64,000 nucleotides of DNA from Isoetes taiwanensis (lineage: Eukaryota > Streptophyta > Lycopodiopsida > Isoetales > Isoetaceae), in the NCBI GenBank assembly GCA_021234155.1, contig JAJEKV010000035.1, positions 4,540,224-4,604,223 on the forward strand, written 5' to 3'. Below are positions 11,341 to 22,357 of this stretch, piece after piece. Every line of letters begins with the position of its first letter. Position 1 is the first letter of the stretch. The translations under genes were made by a program, and so were the position numbers. The notes under the pieces are model-generated. The model saw only the letters and a list, made by a program, of their open reading frames with translations, ran no database searches and was not told the origin of the DNA.

Positions 11341-11904
11341 TGTTAGTCCCACGTACACGGTGCAGGACTATTCATGCATACGACGGACCAGGTCAAGAAC
11401 AAGGACCCGGCAGCAAAAGACCAAGTAGCAGACCCAGCCGGTCAAAGCCCGGTCTACGCTACCAAGAGGCCCCTTCGAGACAAGTGGCGGCCCGCCACCG
11501 CAGCGTCGGCGTCGGTGTGATTCCGGCTTTTCAAGAGGCACCGCCAAAGATTCCTGCAAAATTAGGCCTCCTTCCGTGAGTCGCACCGAGATCGATCGAG
11601 TGTCTATATTGGGCCAAAGGCCATTGTACTATATATATGAGTAGAGCTAGCACATGAGTTTTTAGATGAGTTTTGAGTCTTGTCTCTTTTCAGTCTTCTC
11701 TCGATTGCGAGAGCTCATGTATGTTCATCATTGATATCAAGGAAGCTTATCATTTTTCCCTCATTGTTCTCTTTGTTCTGTTTTCTTCTTCTTGTTCTCT
11801 TCTTGCAAATCCCGCGTGACATAGTCCCCCGGATTCTCCTGTTAGATCCATTGGTCCTCACAGAGGGCTGTCTTCCAGGAGTTCCCGAACCCAGACCCCA
11901 AACA
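11341..11904 (+). repeat. 3' LTR of the Gag-protease element
   Basis: It begins TGTTAGTCCCACGTACACGG and ends CCAGACCCCAAACA. It aligns along its length with 6846-7434 but has several single-base and short deletions. The flanking ATCAA differs by one base from the 5' flank GTCAA. Confidence 0.88.
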
Positions 11905-11988
11905 ATCAACAAGAAATGGAAATTACATTGATAGTTGGAATAGAACAGAAACGTGGAAACGAGTCTAGAGGTTAAAGTCATGTATTTG

Positions 11989-12610
11989 TTTGAGTATGTT
12001 TCTGCATTCTGTAATCCAATCTACAGCAGCAACTTGTTGGATCGTGGTTCTCTGTCTTGGCTCGTTGTTGTATTCGATCTGAATGACAGCAAGACAAAAT
12101 AGGCGAGGTGTCCACGTTGCCCTTTTTAGTTCAGTGCGATAAGCTTGTTGGTTGGGGTCCTGTACAAGAAGGAATGTTTTAAATTGTTGGAGCAATGTTA
12201 GCATGTTGGTATGTGTTGGAAAAACCTAATTCTTGATAGTATGCAATTCGTCAGCGGTATGTCCGAGAATTTGTTGCACTTGGTCGTTGAATGCTGTTGC
12301 TTTTATTTCCCCGGTTGTATCTATAAGATTTGCTAATAACGTGTATCTGAAAGAGCGAAAAAGTGTTAGTGATGAGCTGAAAGAATGTATAAAGCTAGGT
12401 AGCTTCTTAGTACCTTCTAGATGTACTTGTTTTTTTATGACATTTATTACACCAAAAGTCTGAGTCTTGTTCGATGACTTTTTTGTTGCATAAGGTGCAT
12501 GCTTGATACCAAATAGGTTGGTCTGGATTGATAAAGCTTATCGAAGCTTTGATGTTGAAGAACAATGGCTTCAAAAAGTGATGCTGTTGGATTTTAGTGG
12601 ATGAGAACAT
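11989..12610 (-). pseudogene. RPA1-like (RPA70) C-terminal exons
   Basis: Three minus-strand exons join into the C-terminal DNA-binding domain of replication protein A large subunit. Exon a (about 12610-12414) reads ASISFINPDQPIWYQACTLC, with the zinc-ribbon Cys pairs C-x2-C and C-x2-C. Exon b (12346-12226) begins RYTLLANLIDTTGEIKATAF. Exon c (from about 12162 leftwards) reads LFCLAVIQIEYNNEPRQRT and ends in a stop near 11989. The first intron has clean GT and AG ends. The second intron's donor is preceded by TAG in frame, where CAG would be expected, so the copy carries a nonsense change. It may be a host RPA1 fragment or an RPA-like gene carried by a Helitron; no Helitron ends were seen. 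Confidence 0.75.
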
Positions 12611-12619
12611 TGAAGAGTT

Positions 12620-15600
12620 TTTTCGTTAATTCACACGTTTGTTGATCTCCCCTGGTAAAAAGACCAACTGTTTTTGAGTTATGGACCTCCAAATTCCTTA
12701 GGGAAATCACTCCTTAGACCCTTTTGTTATTGGCAGCTTAAATTTGACAAACTTAACAGCCTAAATATTACACCAAGTACCAATAAATTGGACACGCAAT
12801 CAATTTTCTTATATTCAAAGGACAAGGCAAGTTACATCATATGATACATCTTGTTTTCTCAAATAAGGTTCCTGTATTCATAATAGGTGCTGCAACCTCT
12901 GAACTTATATGCCTTTTCATCCCCTTCTTTGTTTTTTTGTACTAATGAATCATTTTAATCATTCCGTCCTGTCTGATCCAAACTTCACTACTGCACCATG
13001 TTTGTTAAAGCTAACCTGTGATTTGGAGCCTCAAAATATTTGCAACAGAAGCTTGCAGAGAATTTTGCTGTCATTATTCCATGTATGAGCATCACTGAAC
13101 CATGTTCATTCAAACAACCCTGTTATTATAGATCTGCCTGAGAAGCTTACATTAACTCCTGCATTCAGCCTTTCCTGAGTTTTTTGAAAGATGCTTGCAC
13201 AAAATTCTGTTTCCAATCCATAAGCTTTACTTCACGTCATTCATTACCTGAGTTTTTTGAAAGATGCTTGCACAAAGTTCTATTTCCCATCATTCCTGTA
13301 AAAGCTTCATTTCACGTCATTCATTCAAGCAATCTAAGTATGGAAGCCATGCAAAAACATTTGTTACAAAGCTTGCACAAATTTTGTCATCAAAATTGCT
13401 GTTACATATGAATGTTGATAGTATAAAATCCTGCCATCAAATCACTGCTATGCACAAAGAGATACACTGAACTAACACAATGGACCTGTGAAAATGATCA
13501 AAGTGAATGTTTTGATCTGCATGTGAGAAAAGCCGAGTCTTCTTCTCGCTCCCTTTTGTAATTCCTGCCTCCTTCTATTTCTCCTATTAGGTTGGGATCT
13601 GTGCCATGGGGATAAGATTGTGGAAAGTGGTGAAGCAAGGTTTAGATGGGTGCCATGAGTATTCTCTGGAGATTGGTGAGGCATGATTCAAGGCAAAATT
13701 TGGTGAAGAAGCGGTGAGAACAGGTTTTCTATAAGGCTGTATCTATGAGCCGTAGAAAAACATCATAGCCCTTCCTCTCTTTTTTGTTATTTTTTTATTA
13801 AGGGTATGGTCTACGAACCTTCCCTATTCTTTTTTGTGCTCATCTTCCATATGAAGCCTTACAAACAATTGGGTATGCCATTCCTATGTGGTTCCACAAT
13901 AAGCTAGGGATGGTCAAGGAAATTAGAATAGAATAGAATATGAGAAGAAAACAAGACAAAACGAGGGATGCCAGCTGACCATGTGCTAAGGGACAGATAA
14001 TGGAAAATAGCATGTTGAGCAACTGAATGCGGTAAAATGTGATAGTGGGCAACAGGAGAATAGGCAATCTAGGCACGGGTCCCAATATAATAGGAGAAAT
14101 AAAAAAAATCTTGAACTCAGTACACTTACGTATTCTGCTTCTGGTGATGCAGTCATTTCTTTACTGCTCCTTATCACAAGGTTGTCCCAGTCTCCGCACT
14201 TCATAATTTCTTGAGAATATATCTTCTTGATAGCACGTGTTTGTTCCCATTTTCCCTGCATTTTATTTCGTTCATTCCTGTGTACAAATCCTTGTCTAAT
14301 GTTGCAGAGAGCAACATTTATGCCCCAAAAGGGATTCTGCAACTTCATAATTGCGTGCAACTTCATAATTGCTTGGAAACAAGCATGTTATCGTCCATCT
14401 CCTGCATTTACTGCATACAAATCCTAAGAATGTTGCCAAGGGCAACATTTATGCCCCAAAAAAGAATGGCTGGTCCCGCATCCACCTAGTTTTTCCTTCC
14501 TCGTCTCATAGCTACTGCACAAGGTTGCGAAAACATAACTATACTGAACGGAGTACTTCTGGAACCATCAAGTACCTTGCCCTGTCTCAAGAATATAAGT
14601 CAATTGCATGCCTTTAGAAATGCTTGGCTGCGAAATTTGTTGCAATATTGAAAAACTGCTCTGATATAGAAGTTCCCAGAGAATAAAACGGCTTGAATAA
14701 TTTTGAGTCATATAAGCTGCACAGTCACTTATAAGGTGTTGGGAGTCTGCAAGTCCAGTGGAGCAAAGTGTAATCCACCTGTATAATTGCAGTATAGAAG
14801 AGCATTGTGACTATTTAATGCTTGTCCTGAAATGATGCCCTTGCAAATGATGTGATTTATAAAGTCCCTGACATGCCAATATGGTATGAGGTGGTTGGCA
14901 TGTGAACATGACCTGTAGATGGAAAATGACATGTATAGATAGAAGCATATGATATGAGGGTGGAGTTGGATGTAGTAATGATGACCTGCATGGACCCAGA
15001 TGGATTAGTAGAAAACATCCTCGTACATGGATCATCATGCCATTATGGAAATAAGTATGGCATGTAGTTGGACCTGCAAATGGGATGATGGAAAATATAC
15101 TTGGCAAAGGGAAGGTCAGGTGGACCTGCATGGCCCATGAGAGTCATTAGTATTTTCCCTTGGTAAGTGGGCAATGCCATATACATTGAGGGTGGCACTC
15201 AGCATCACATTAAAACCCGCTCTGAGCAATTATCTGCACTCAAATCGTGTTAGCACAGCTTGATCACATTACGTGCATTCCTAGCAAGATGTTCTAGATC
15301 ATTTGCGACTTGAAATGGAGATGCATATTCTATGGAACCTATAACTAGAGAATACCATTAAGTATTAGATGGGCAGACAACAACTAAATCTAATGCAACT
15401 ACTTCTTTAAGACGTTATGCTATTTTAACATGAACTCTATTACAGTAGAGTACTACAAGGTTTCAACAAGGATAAAGACAAAAACACTGCAACCTAACCT
15501 ATCGAAACATGTACTCATAATGCTTTCTAGACCTACTCTAGACTGTAATGCAATAACTTAACATAAAAACAACTCCTACCTATGTTACCTCTTTGACCTA
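12620..15600. other. Gene-free stretch with local duplications
   Basis: No supported gene. Two local duplications are visible: about 13172-13330 (a block starting CCTGAGTTTTTTGAAAGATG, twice) and about 14240-14460 (a block ending CAACATTTATGCCCCAAAA, twice). The part next to the Gypsy integrase (about 14700-15600) may be its 3' untranslated region or LTR, but I found no matching partner copy. Confidence 0.5.
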
Positions 15601-15601
15601 A

Positions 15602-16657
15602 TTATGGCCAATACTTCTTCAAGTGCAAGGAATTCTGGGGATTAGGTAACTCCACCATATCCATAGTTTGCAGCATATAAGAGTGCGTTCCAGCAATCCC
15701 TGTGATGATAAATGGGCCTTCCCATAGATTATCAAACTTGGCAACAACTTTCTCCTTCCTAGTGTTCCATTTTAAGACCAAGTCTCCAATCTTAAAGTTG
15801 CCTTGAAACCTTTGCTTCCTTGCTTGTGCTGCTATATTCTTAGCTTTTCTATGCCAATTTGCCTGTTCGGCCTGCTGCCTATCCTCTTCCAGTTTCAGCA
15901 ATTGGATTAGTCTTTCTTCAATGGCATCCTTATGTGGTACCTCAAGGCTGCATGCCACTTTAAGAGTAGGCACAATCATATCTATAGGTATTATAGCTTC
16001 TACTCCATATACCAATGCATATGGAGTGAATCCTGTGGCAGCTTTAACAGTAGTCCTATACGCCCAAAGTGCATTGGACAACATAAAATGCCAATTCCTC
16101 TTAGATGCAATGATCATTTTTTTAAGAATAGACTTAAGTACCTTATTGGTAGACTATGCCTGACCATTCCCCTGAGGATAATATGCACTACTCTTCACAT
16201 GCTTAACTTTTAACCGTGTTGTAAGCTCCTGAATAGTATCATTTATGAATGGAGATCCACGATCCGTGAGCAACTTCTTTGGTACACCAAACCTACAACA
16301 TATTTCAGAAAATATGAATTTGGCTGTTGTAACTGCATTGGCCTCTTTGAGAGGCATGGCTTCAGACCATTTAGTAAAGAGATCAGTAGCCACAATTATA
16401 TACTCATGTTGGTTACTTGAAGGTGGATTGACAGGCCCTATAAAATCTAATCCCCAAACTTCAAAAGGGGCTAGAGATAATATTGGAGTAAGAGGTGAAG
16501 CTAGCAACCTTTTCTTACCAAATATTTGACACTTGTGACACCTTTTGATATACTCGTGGCAATCACCAAACATAGAAGGCCAATAATATCCTGCCCGTAG
16601 TATTTTTTTTGCGGTGGTATCTGTGGCGAAATGCCCTCCACAAATGCCCCATGACAT
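15602..16657 (-). pseudogene. Gypsy integrase
   Basis: The zinc-binding part has RCHKCQIFGKK (the CC of HHCC). The core shows WGLDFIGP (first catalytic Asp), LLTDRGSPFIND (second Asp) and YYPQGNGQA. The next codon, where the catalytic Glu of the DD35E triad is expected, is TAG. The frame continues after it with STNKVLKSILKK, then WAYRTTVKAATGFTPYALVY and a C-terminal domain ending LKKYWP. So the copy is inactivated exactly at the third catalytic residue. Integrases insert the cDNA into host DNA. Confidence 0.88.
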
Positions 16658-18474
16658 TCACTGAGCACCTCAACTTGCTCTCCTTCATCAATACACCTCA
16701 ATAGGATGCCATCCCTATTAATCCTACAAAGGAATTCCCCTACCATTACAAAATTGAGGCAATCCAACTTGAACTTTCTTGCTGCTGCCCCAAACACTCC
16801 AGATGGGAGTTCTTGTGTAACAAGGTATTTAATGATAGGCGTCATCCAAGAAGTGTTTACAACAATAAACATTTGCTCAAGTTGCAATGGAACCTGCTGT
16901 TCCACCTTATTCTCGATCTGCTCATCTGGTTCCTCATGGTCAAAAAATGCATGGGGCACATAGGAGCTAGGATCCGTCACTCTAGTTATAGTCAGAACAT
17001 GCAAATCATATTCCTGCAACTTGACTGCCCATTTATGCCATTTAATTTTTTTCACATTTCTGCCATAGAGCAAAGGAAGTGGATTGTATTTCATATGAAC
17101 CTCTATTTTGTGACCTTGCAACATATATCCATGTTTATCAATCAAGCATACCAATGCAGAAGCATATCTCTCCAGCTTAGGGTATCTTTCTTCGATTTCT
17201 GACCACTGTTTACCTGCATAACCAATAACCTTCCTTTCTTGGGTGGTGGCAATTCCAGTGGCTTCTTTAGTTACTGTAACAAAAATTTCAAAGGGCACAC
17301 CTGACTTTGGACTCACTAGATTATGAGGCAGGCTTAAAATTCCAATCACATGTTCAAATGCTTCTTGGCATTGAGGAGTCCAGTTGATTGCTACCGTCTT
17401 GCTCACGCCTTTGGGTATGTTACCAATTCTCGTTAACTTGGCAATTGGGCTCATAACATGTGAAAAATTAGGCACATAAACTCTAAGGAAACTTACCATC
17501 CCTATCAACCTTTTTACCTCCTTAAGATTTCTTGGCCGTGGTAATTGCTTCAAAGCCAAAATCTTGTCCTCAGAAACTTCAATCCCTGCGCCAGAAATTG
17601 TGTGCCCCAATAACGTCCCTCTAGTGACCATAACGAGGCATTTCTTCGGATTCAAGCATATCCCTGATTGCTGGCACAATTTACATAGTTTGCCAATTAA
17701 TTCCAAGTGTTATTCTCGACTTGCTGCCAAACAAAAGTCATCAAGAAAAACTTTAAACAAATCTGATGGCATTGCCTTAAAGGCCACTGTCATGGCCCTT
17801 TGAAACGTGGAAGGGGCATTAGTAAGCCCAAAGGGCATCCATCTCATAGCGAAAGTACCCCAAGGAGTGATGAATGCAGTTTTATCTTGATCTTCCTCCC
17901 TAATGGCGACTTGATTGAACCCCGAGAAGCCATCCAAAAAGGAATAGAATTCTTTTCCAGCTACTGCATATAAAACATCCTGTATGAAGGGCAAAGGGAA
18001 GAAATCTCTTACAGTCGCTTTGTTCAATTCCTGATAATCCACACAAATGCTAAGAGAGCCATTTTTTTTTAGTACGAGTACTATGCATGAGACCCAAGAT
18101 GGATTTCTGCACTCAAAAATCAGATCAGCCCTTAACATTTTCTGCAATTCTTTCTCAATGAGTTCCATTAGGGCGTGGTTTATTCGCCTAAGCTTTTGAA
18201 TAACTGGCTTGGACCCTGATTTTAACTTAATTTCCAATTCACATACGTCTTTAGGTATGCCCTTCAATTCTCCATAGTCTCAAGCAAATATATCATTCGT
18301 CTCTTGAAATAAACCTTGCAAATACTTGAGCTCGCTTTCATTAAGCTGTATACCAACTGAAATTGTTCGTTTTTCTTCACCCTTAACAATAACGAGCTCT
18401 TGCACCTCTTTTTCTTGGGCTACATCAATGGTCAATATGGGATGCAATCCTTGCAACCATTTCTCATTAACTTC
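16501..18474 (-). pseudogene. Gypsy reverse transcriptase and RNase H
   Basis: Upstream linker and RT N-terminus read ELKGIPKDVCELEIKL with a stop where a Trp is usual (FA-stop-DYGELKG). RT motifs follow: LSICVDYQELNKATVRD, FLDGFSGFNQVAI, MPFGLTNAPSTFQRAM and VFLDDFCLA (the catalytic YxDD box as FLDD). After a stop the frame continues with GHTISGAGIEVSEDKI, FLRVYVPNFSHVMSPI and a Gypsy RNase H. In that RNase H the usual 'TDAS' catalytic block reads FVTVTKEATG, so its first catalytic Asp is missing. A second RNase H lies just upstream and could have replaced its function. Confidence 0.87.
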
Positions 18475-18936
18475 TTATTCTCTAATTGCGCCTTCACTTA
18501 AATGCTGCAACAAGGCTTTTCGACATACTGCATTAGCCTCATAATTTTGCGATCTAGCCACATGGTTAAGTTCCCAGACACTGAAGCATTCGAGGGCCTT
18601 GAGAACTTGGTTCCTATATCTAGCCGTCCCAATATCTCTTGTTTGATATTCCCCTAATATTTGCTTGCAAACCAGCTGCGAGTCCCCAAAGATCTTAAGC
18701 TCACTAACATCAGCTTTTTTTGCTTCCTCCAATCCCAACAAAAGTGCCTCATACTCGGCTGCATTGGAAGTAATTCCTGGTAACATTTTGCTGGCCTTTG
18801 CAATTATCAGTCCATCACTATCCTTAATCACAATCCCAGCTACTGCCATATTTGCCCTTCGTGATATTCCTCCATCAAACCATAAACTAGCTATTGTTTT
18901 ATTCATACCTTTATCTGGACAATCGCAGTCCACCAT
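18475..18936 (-). CDS. Archaeal/plant-type RNase H domain (aRH)
   Basis: A 153-codon frame with all hallmarks of the plant-type RNase H found in some LTR elements: SLWFDGGISRRANMAVAGIV (catalytic Asp in the first strand), NAAEYEALLLGLEEAKKADV (catalytic Glu), LKIFGDSQLVCKQILGEYQ (catalytic Asp) and LNHVARSQNYEAN (the His-Ala-rich last motif, with Asn where the last acidic residue is usual). It stops at 18475, but the next codons run on in the same frame into the RT N-terminus, so it was part of one polyprotein. Its position, between protease and RT, differs from the Tat arrangement that I know, where it follows the Gypsy RNase H. Confidence 0.85.
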   Translation of the reverse strand: MVDCDCPDKGMNKTIASLWFDGGISRRANMAVAGIVIKDSDGLIIAKASKMLPGITSNAAEYEALLLGLEEAKKADVSELKIFGDSQLVCKQILGEYQTRDIGTARYRNQVLKALECFSVWELNHVARSQNYEANAVCRKALLQHLSEGAIRE

Positions 18937-20547
18937 TGTGACGTTCCAACATAATATATGCCCCGAATACGTATATTATACTGCCACGTCACCCGTACAT
19001 GTCACGGATGACATGTACTTGCGAGACGTATAGGGTTGCACCTAGGGGGCAACATTGAATGTTGTGCATGTTAAATAAACATACACAATTAATAACCCCA
19101 TGGACCCCATTGCCAAATGGCTAAATCCCATTTGGCCAATATCTAACCTAACCCTAAGGGTTTCTATAAAAGGGCTTTCCCCTTAAACCCTAAACCTTTC
19201 TTCTCTTTGCATTTTAGGGTTTTTCCTAGAGCTCCTTTCCTCTCTCGAGTTCAGGGTTCTCTTGAACCATTTCGGCCAAGTATGGACTTCAATCCGCATT
19301 CTTGAAAGCTCGGAAAGCGGTTGCACAACAGATTATCGATTAGCGACCATCTTCAGCAAGATCAGAGCATGGGCGCCTTCGAGAGGGTCGAGCGGGTCAA
19401 GGAGCAGGTATCTAGTTGTTCTGTTGTGCAAAGCCGTCTTTGGGCAAGGCAATAGGCTGGTTTAGTATGTTAGATCAACTCTAGAGGCCTTATAGATCCC
19501 GAGATCATAAGCCCTAACTAAGGAACCTAACTCTGTTGTTTAGGTAGATAGATTAGATGATATTCTCTATTTCAGTTACGTGATGTTGTATGTATTTCAC
19601 TCTGTGATCTCCATGTATTGGGAAGGGGGTAGAGACCTAAAGCCGTGTAGCGTGATGATCCTAGGTAGCACCACTAGTTCCCAATTATATGCGCCCGTGC
19701 AATGGGAACCGCTTTGGTTGTGGGTGAAGGGGCTAGGCCGGTCGATAAGGAGGAACTTGTCTCATCACGGACCCCCCTCCGGGTAGTAAGGCCTATCGGG
19801 GGGTCTCGTGGGCTAGGCTTAATGGCTTGTCACCTGCGTGTGGGCAAGGCATGAGCTCGACACTCGTGGGGTGGTGAATATGACCTTCCAAAGGTGAGTT
19901 CAAGTCGAATAAGGGCGGTGGCCCTCTAGCCACTTTGTGATGAGCATGGATGCCTCGGAGGGGAGGCAACTCTCTTCCCCGCCTCATCGGGGCTGGGGAG
20001 ATGCAACCCAAGTAGTAGTAGCCCCTCTCGGCTATTCACCCGCAGGAGCTCGGCCAAGTCCCAACACTTTTCAGCCTACTCTGCAAAGTGTGCACGGGAG
20101 GGGCGGATGGAGTGGACTACCCTAAGCCATGTTCTATGCCAGCCAAATCCATTGCCATGAATTCTGTCTGCAATGAACTCTGGAGACCCTAGCCGTCAGT
20201 CATCCCCCTGGAGTCTGAGCCCTGGGTAGGATCTCCCCTCTTGTTATTTATGTTATGTGATGATGTTATTTCTATGGTATTGCTATCTCTGTGATGTTGT
20301 ATTGTATTCACCTCTTGAGGTACTTGTATTTGTTTACTGTTAGTTGTGTTCACGTTTGTTTATTCACGCTTCCGCAGATAGGTCGACCCGATGGAAGACG
20401 GGTGAATGACACGTCCATTCTTCCCTTGCTGGCTCATCCCGATGGGAGTGGAGTCAGGTGGATGGCCCCTGTCAGTGTAGCTGCCAGGGGGAATGCTCCT
20501 CCTTCGAATACGATGTGGGCATCGTATAAGGAGTAGGGGACGTCACA
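18937..20547 (+). mobile_element. Solo LTR related to the histone-carrying element
   Basis: It starts TGTGACGTTCCAACA and ends AGGGGACGTCACA. It is flanked by the 5-bp TSD ACCAT (18932-18936 and 20548-20552), so its boundaries are exact and it is 1611 bp long. A TATA-like TTTCTATAAAAGGGC lies near 19158-19172. Long blocks match the LTRs at 56511 and 61589, including TCAGCCTACTCTGCAAAGTG and CAGCCAAATCCATTGCCATG; the rest is diverged. It arose by recombination between the LTRs of an element that had inserted into the Gypsy pol. Confidence 0.92.
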
Positions 20548-20861
20548 ACCATCACCCCCCCAATGGTGTAAATCCCACAAGCCTTAGGCTGTAAATAATC
20601 CTCGGCATGAATTGTTAGTGTCTCCTTTGGAACGACAGTTTTATTACCCTCTTTATTGTATAATGTAACAGTTTTGACTCCATCAGAAATAGTACACATG
20701 CCTTGAGACCGTAAAGGTCTAGCATCCACGGTTTTCAGCCAAACTCTCCCAAGTAAGAGATCATATGTATCAGGATCACTACCTGGATGTCCAAAAGAGA
20801 CTACTAGAAAGTTTGTAGCTACTGTAATACCTTGAATGTTGACAGGCACCTTAGTGACCAT
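20548..20861 (-). pseudogene. Gypsy protease C-terminal part
   Basis: The frame reads DTYDLLLGRVWLKTVDA, which matches the 'YDVLLGRPWL' end of plant Gypsy retropepsins, followed by a short linker. It meets the inserted solo LTR at 20547; on the other side the polyprotein resumes at the aRH domain. The catalytic D-S/T-G part would lie to the right of 20861 but was not found, so the element is truncated. Confidence 0.65.
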
Positions 20862-21222
20862 TCCTATGGGACTTACTTTCCCATTGGTAAAGTTTTTCAG
20901 AATTAAAGACGTGCGTTTATCAATATCCCAATTGCTGCATCAAAAAATACATAGTAATCACAGTCCATCGCGGTGGCAGTCTAGTGGTCAAGCCATTAGT
21001 TATGGGCTCAAAACCCACTGACTACCATTGGGTGGTGCAAAAAGTACACATCAATCAAATTGAAACTAATGAGTTCAATAGTGGGAATCGCATGAACGTC
21101 AATTACAACACCCATCTATCCTATGGGCATGATAACACATGGCAGTAGTGTGGGTTCAAATCCTGCATGTTCTCAATTTGATCCAAGCAACTACCCCAAG
21201 AAGTTTGGCAATAAAGAAATGT

Positions 21223-21250
21223 TCGCGGCAGTCAAGGCCACCGCGGCGCA
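21223..21250. repeat. Imperfect GC-rich palindrome (copy 1)
   Basis: TTCGCGGCAGTCAAGGCCACCGCGG is an imperfect inverted repeat in otherwise AT-rich DNA. It is related to copies at 21607-21630 and 32510-32536. Confidence 0.6.
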
Positions 21251-21606
21251 TTTATTGTTAGGCTACCATTGCCTCTTTACAAGATAATATAATTCCTTTT
21301 TTTTTGATAAATCATGAATATATTTTGTCTGTTTCCACTTTGCCAAATTATCCTTGCGTAAATCTAACCATTATTTCAATGTATGCTATATATAAAGGAA
21401 AATTAGGTACATCTATCTTACACGAACTAAAGGATTTGGATGAGAAATGCCATATATGGCCAATTACTCTCTTTCACAAACCACATTCCTTATAGTCAAA
21501 GAAACCTAGAACGTGAGGGAAATTTGGGGTTTTTTTTTAGACTTCTTTCACACTATTCTCGAATTAACACAAAAGTTCTTTATGATGATTTTGGAAAAAA
21601 AATATG

Positions 21607-21630
21607 TTCGCGGCGACCAAGGCCGCCACG
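21607..21630. repeat. Imperfect GC-rich palindrome (copy 2)
   Basis: TTCGCGGCGACCAAGGCCGC followed by CACGATAAATTTCTTG. The reverse complement of 32500-32545 matches both the palindrome and the flanking ATAA-TTTCTTGTA, so the two are copies of one larger unit in opposite orientation. Confidence 0.65.
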
Positions 21631-21786
21631 ATAAATTTCTTGTATATTTAAGCCAAAGCCCTCCCCTACAAGGGTTTTTCGTTATGGGCAACCCCAAAAC
21701 ACAACATCATAATTGTCTATCATGGGGGTATCATGGAATATTTTATGTTTAAGCCAAACGCCTCCTCCAAGGGTTTTCGCATACAG

Positions 21787-21907
21787 GAATGACTTGCTGC
21801 TGCAAATTTGGGGATGGAAGCAGTGCTGATGCGCAGAGCGCGGAGGCACTGCTAACACCCCGGAAAGGCACTGCTGACATCCCGAAATTTGCAGCAGCAT
21901 GTCATTC
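21787..21907. mobile_element. Fold-back element (MITE-like), 121 bp
   Basis: The arms GAATGACTTGCTGCTGCAAA...GGGATG (21787-21816) and CATCCC...GCAGCAGCATGTCATTC (21878-21907) are inverted repeats of about 30 bp with two mismatches. The middle contains three GGCACTGCT or GCAGTGCT blocks. There is no coding capacity. It could be a MITE or the source of a hairpin RNA. Confidence 0.7.
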
Positions 21908-21947
21908 TTGCGACGTGAAAAAAGGGAGACAATCGATTCAGCTGGGT

Positions 21948-22035
21948 AAAATCAGTAGAATGTAGGGTGAAATCACTGGAATATCAGATAAAATCGTTGG
22001 AATGCCGAGTGAAATCTCTAGAACGGTGGGTTGAA
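21948..22035. repeat. Minisatellite of about 22-bp units
   Basis: Four degenerate units of the form GAAATCnnTGGAATnnCnGnGT run in tandem. Similar GAATG-rich wording recurs at about 47060-47130. Confidence 0.6.
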
Positions 22036-22357
22036 TCGAGAAACATTCTTGGAAAACAGGGAAACATTCTTGGAAAGAAGATATGACACGTGGCGTGTCG
22101 TGATTTGCGGATAAAGCTGAATCGTTGTCTCCCTGTTTTTACGTTATGAGCAACCCCAAAACAAAATGCTACATTTTGATATGGTAGATGTGATTAATGG
22201 CTGTGATGCATGTGAAATTGTAGGAAGTTTTAATCTTCAATAATAGATGAGCATTTGCAGTTAACTATAGACTCTAATATCACGAGTCCATCTATTGAAT
22301 GCTTAATGTCAATGTAGATCATCTATGACTGCAACTACAATATAATCTCAAGGTAGA

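Larger units (their letters stand above)
6846..11904 (+). mobile_element. LTR retrotransposon with Gag and protease only (TR-GAG-like)
   Basis: Two related terminal repeats (6846-7434 and 11341-11904) both start TGTTAGTCC and end CCCCAAACA. A purine-rich tract (TTTGGTGGGGG, 11330-11340) lies directly before the 3' LTR. The flanks are GTCAA (6841-6845) and ATCAA (11905-11909), a TSD with one mismatch. The interior encodes a Gag and an aspartic protease, but I find no reverse transcriptase, RNase H or integrase in the roughly 950 bp between the protease frame and the 3' LTR. This fits the Gag-bearing, pol-less LTR elements of plants, which depend on enzymes from other elements. The LTRs differ by many indels, so the insertion is not recent. 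Confidence 0.88.
15602..20861 (-). mobile_element. Ty3/Gypsy LTR retrotransposon pol region, truncated
   Basis: Reading the minus strand, the domains run: protease C-terminus (20861-20548), archaeal/plant-type RNase H (18936-18475), reverse transcriptase (18267 to about 17500), Gypsy RNase H (to about 16950), integrase zinc finger and core (about 16660-15602). A solo LTR of another family is inserted between protease and the first RNase H. Internal stops occur in several places. No LTRs of this element were found; neither Gag nor a PBS is visible to the right of 20861, so it is truncated there. The integrase core places it among Ty3/Gypsy elements; the extra RNase H recalls the Tat-type plant lineages. 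Confidence 0.88.

Noticed and set aside
21130-21175. tRNA-like B-box (GGTTCAAATCC) with an A-box-like stretch near 20970
   Set aside because: The two boxes are about 180 bases apart and no cloverleaf could be folded; not a tRNA gene. A SINE head is possible but unsupported.
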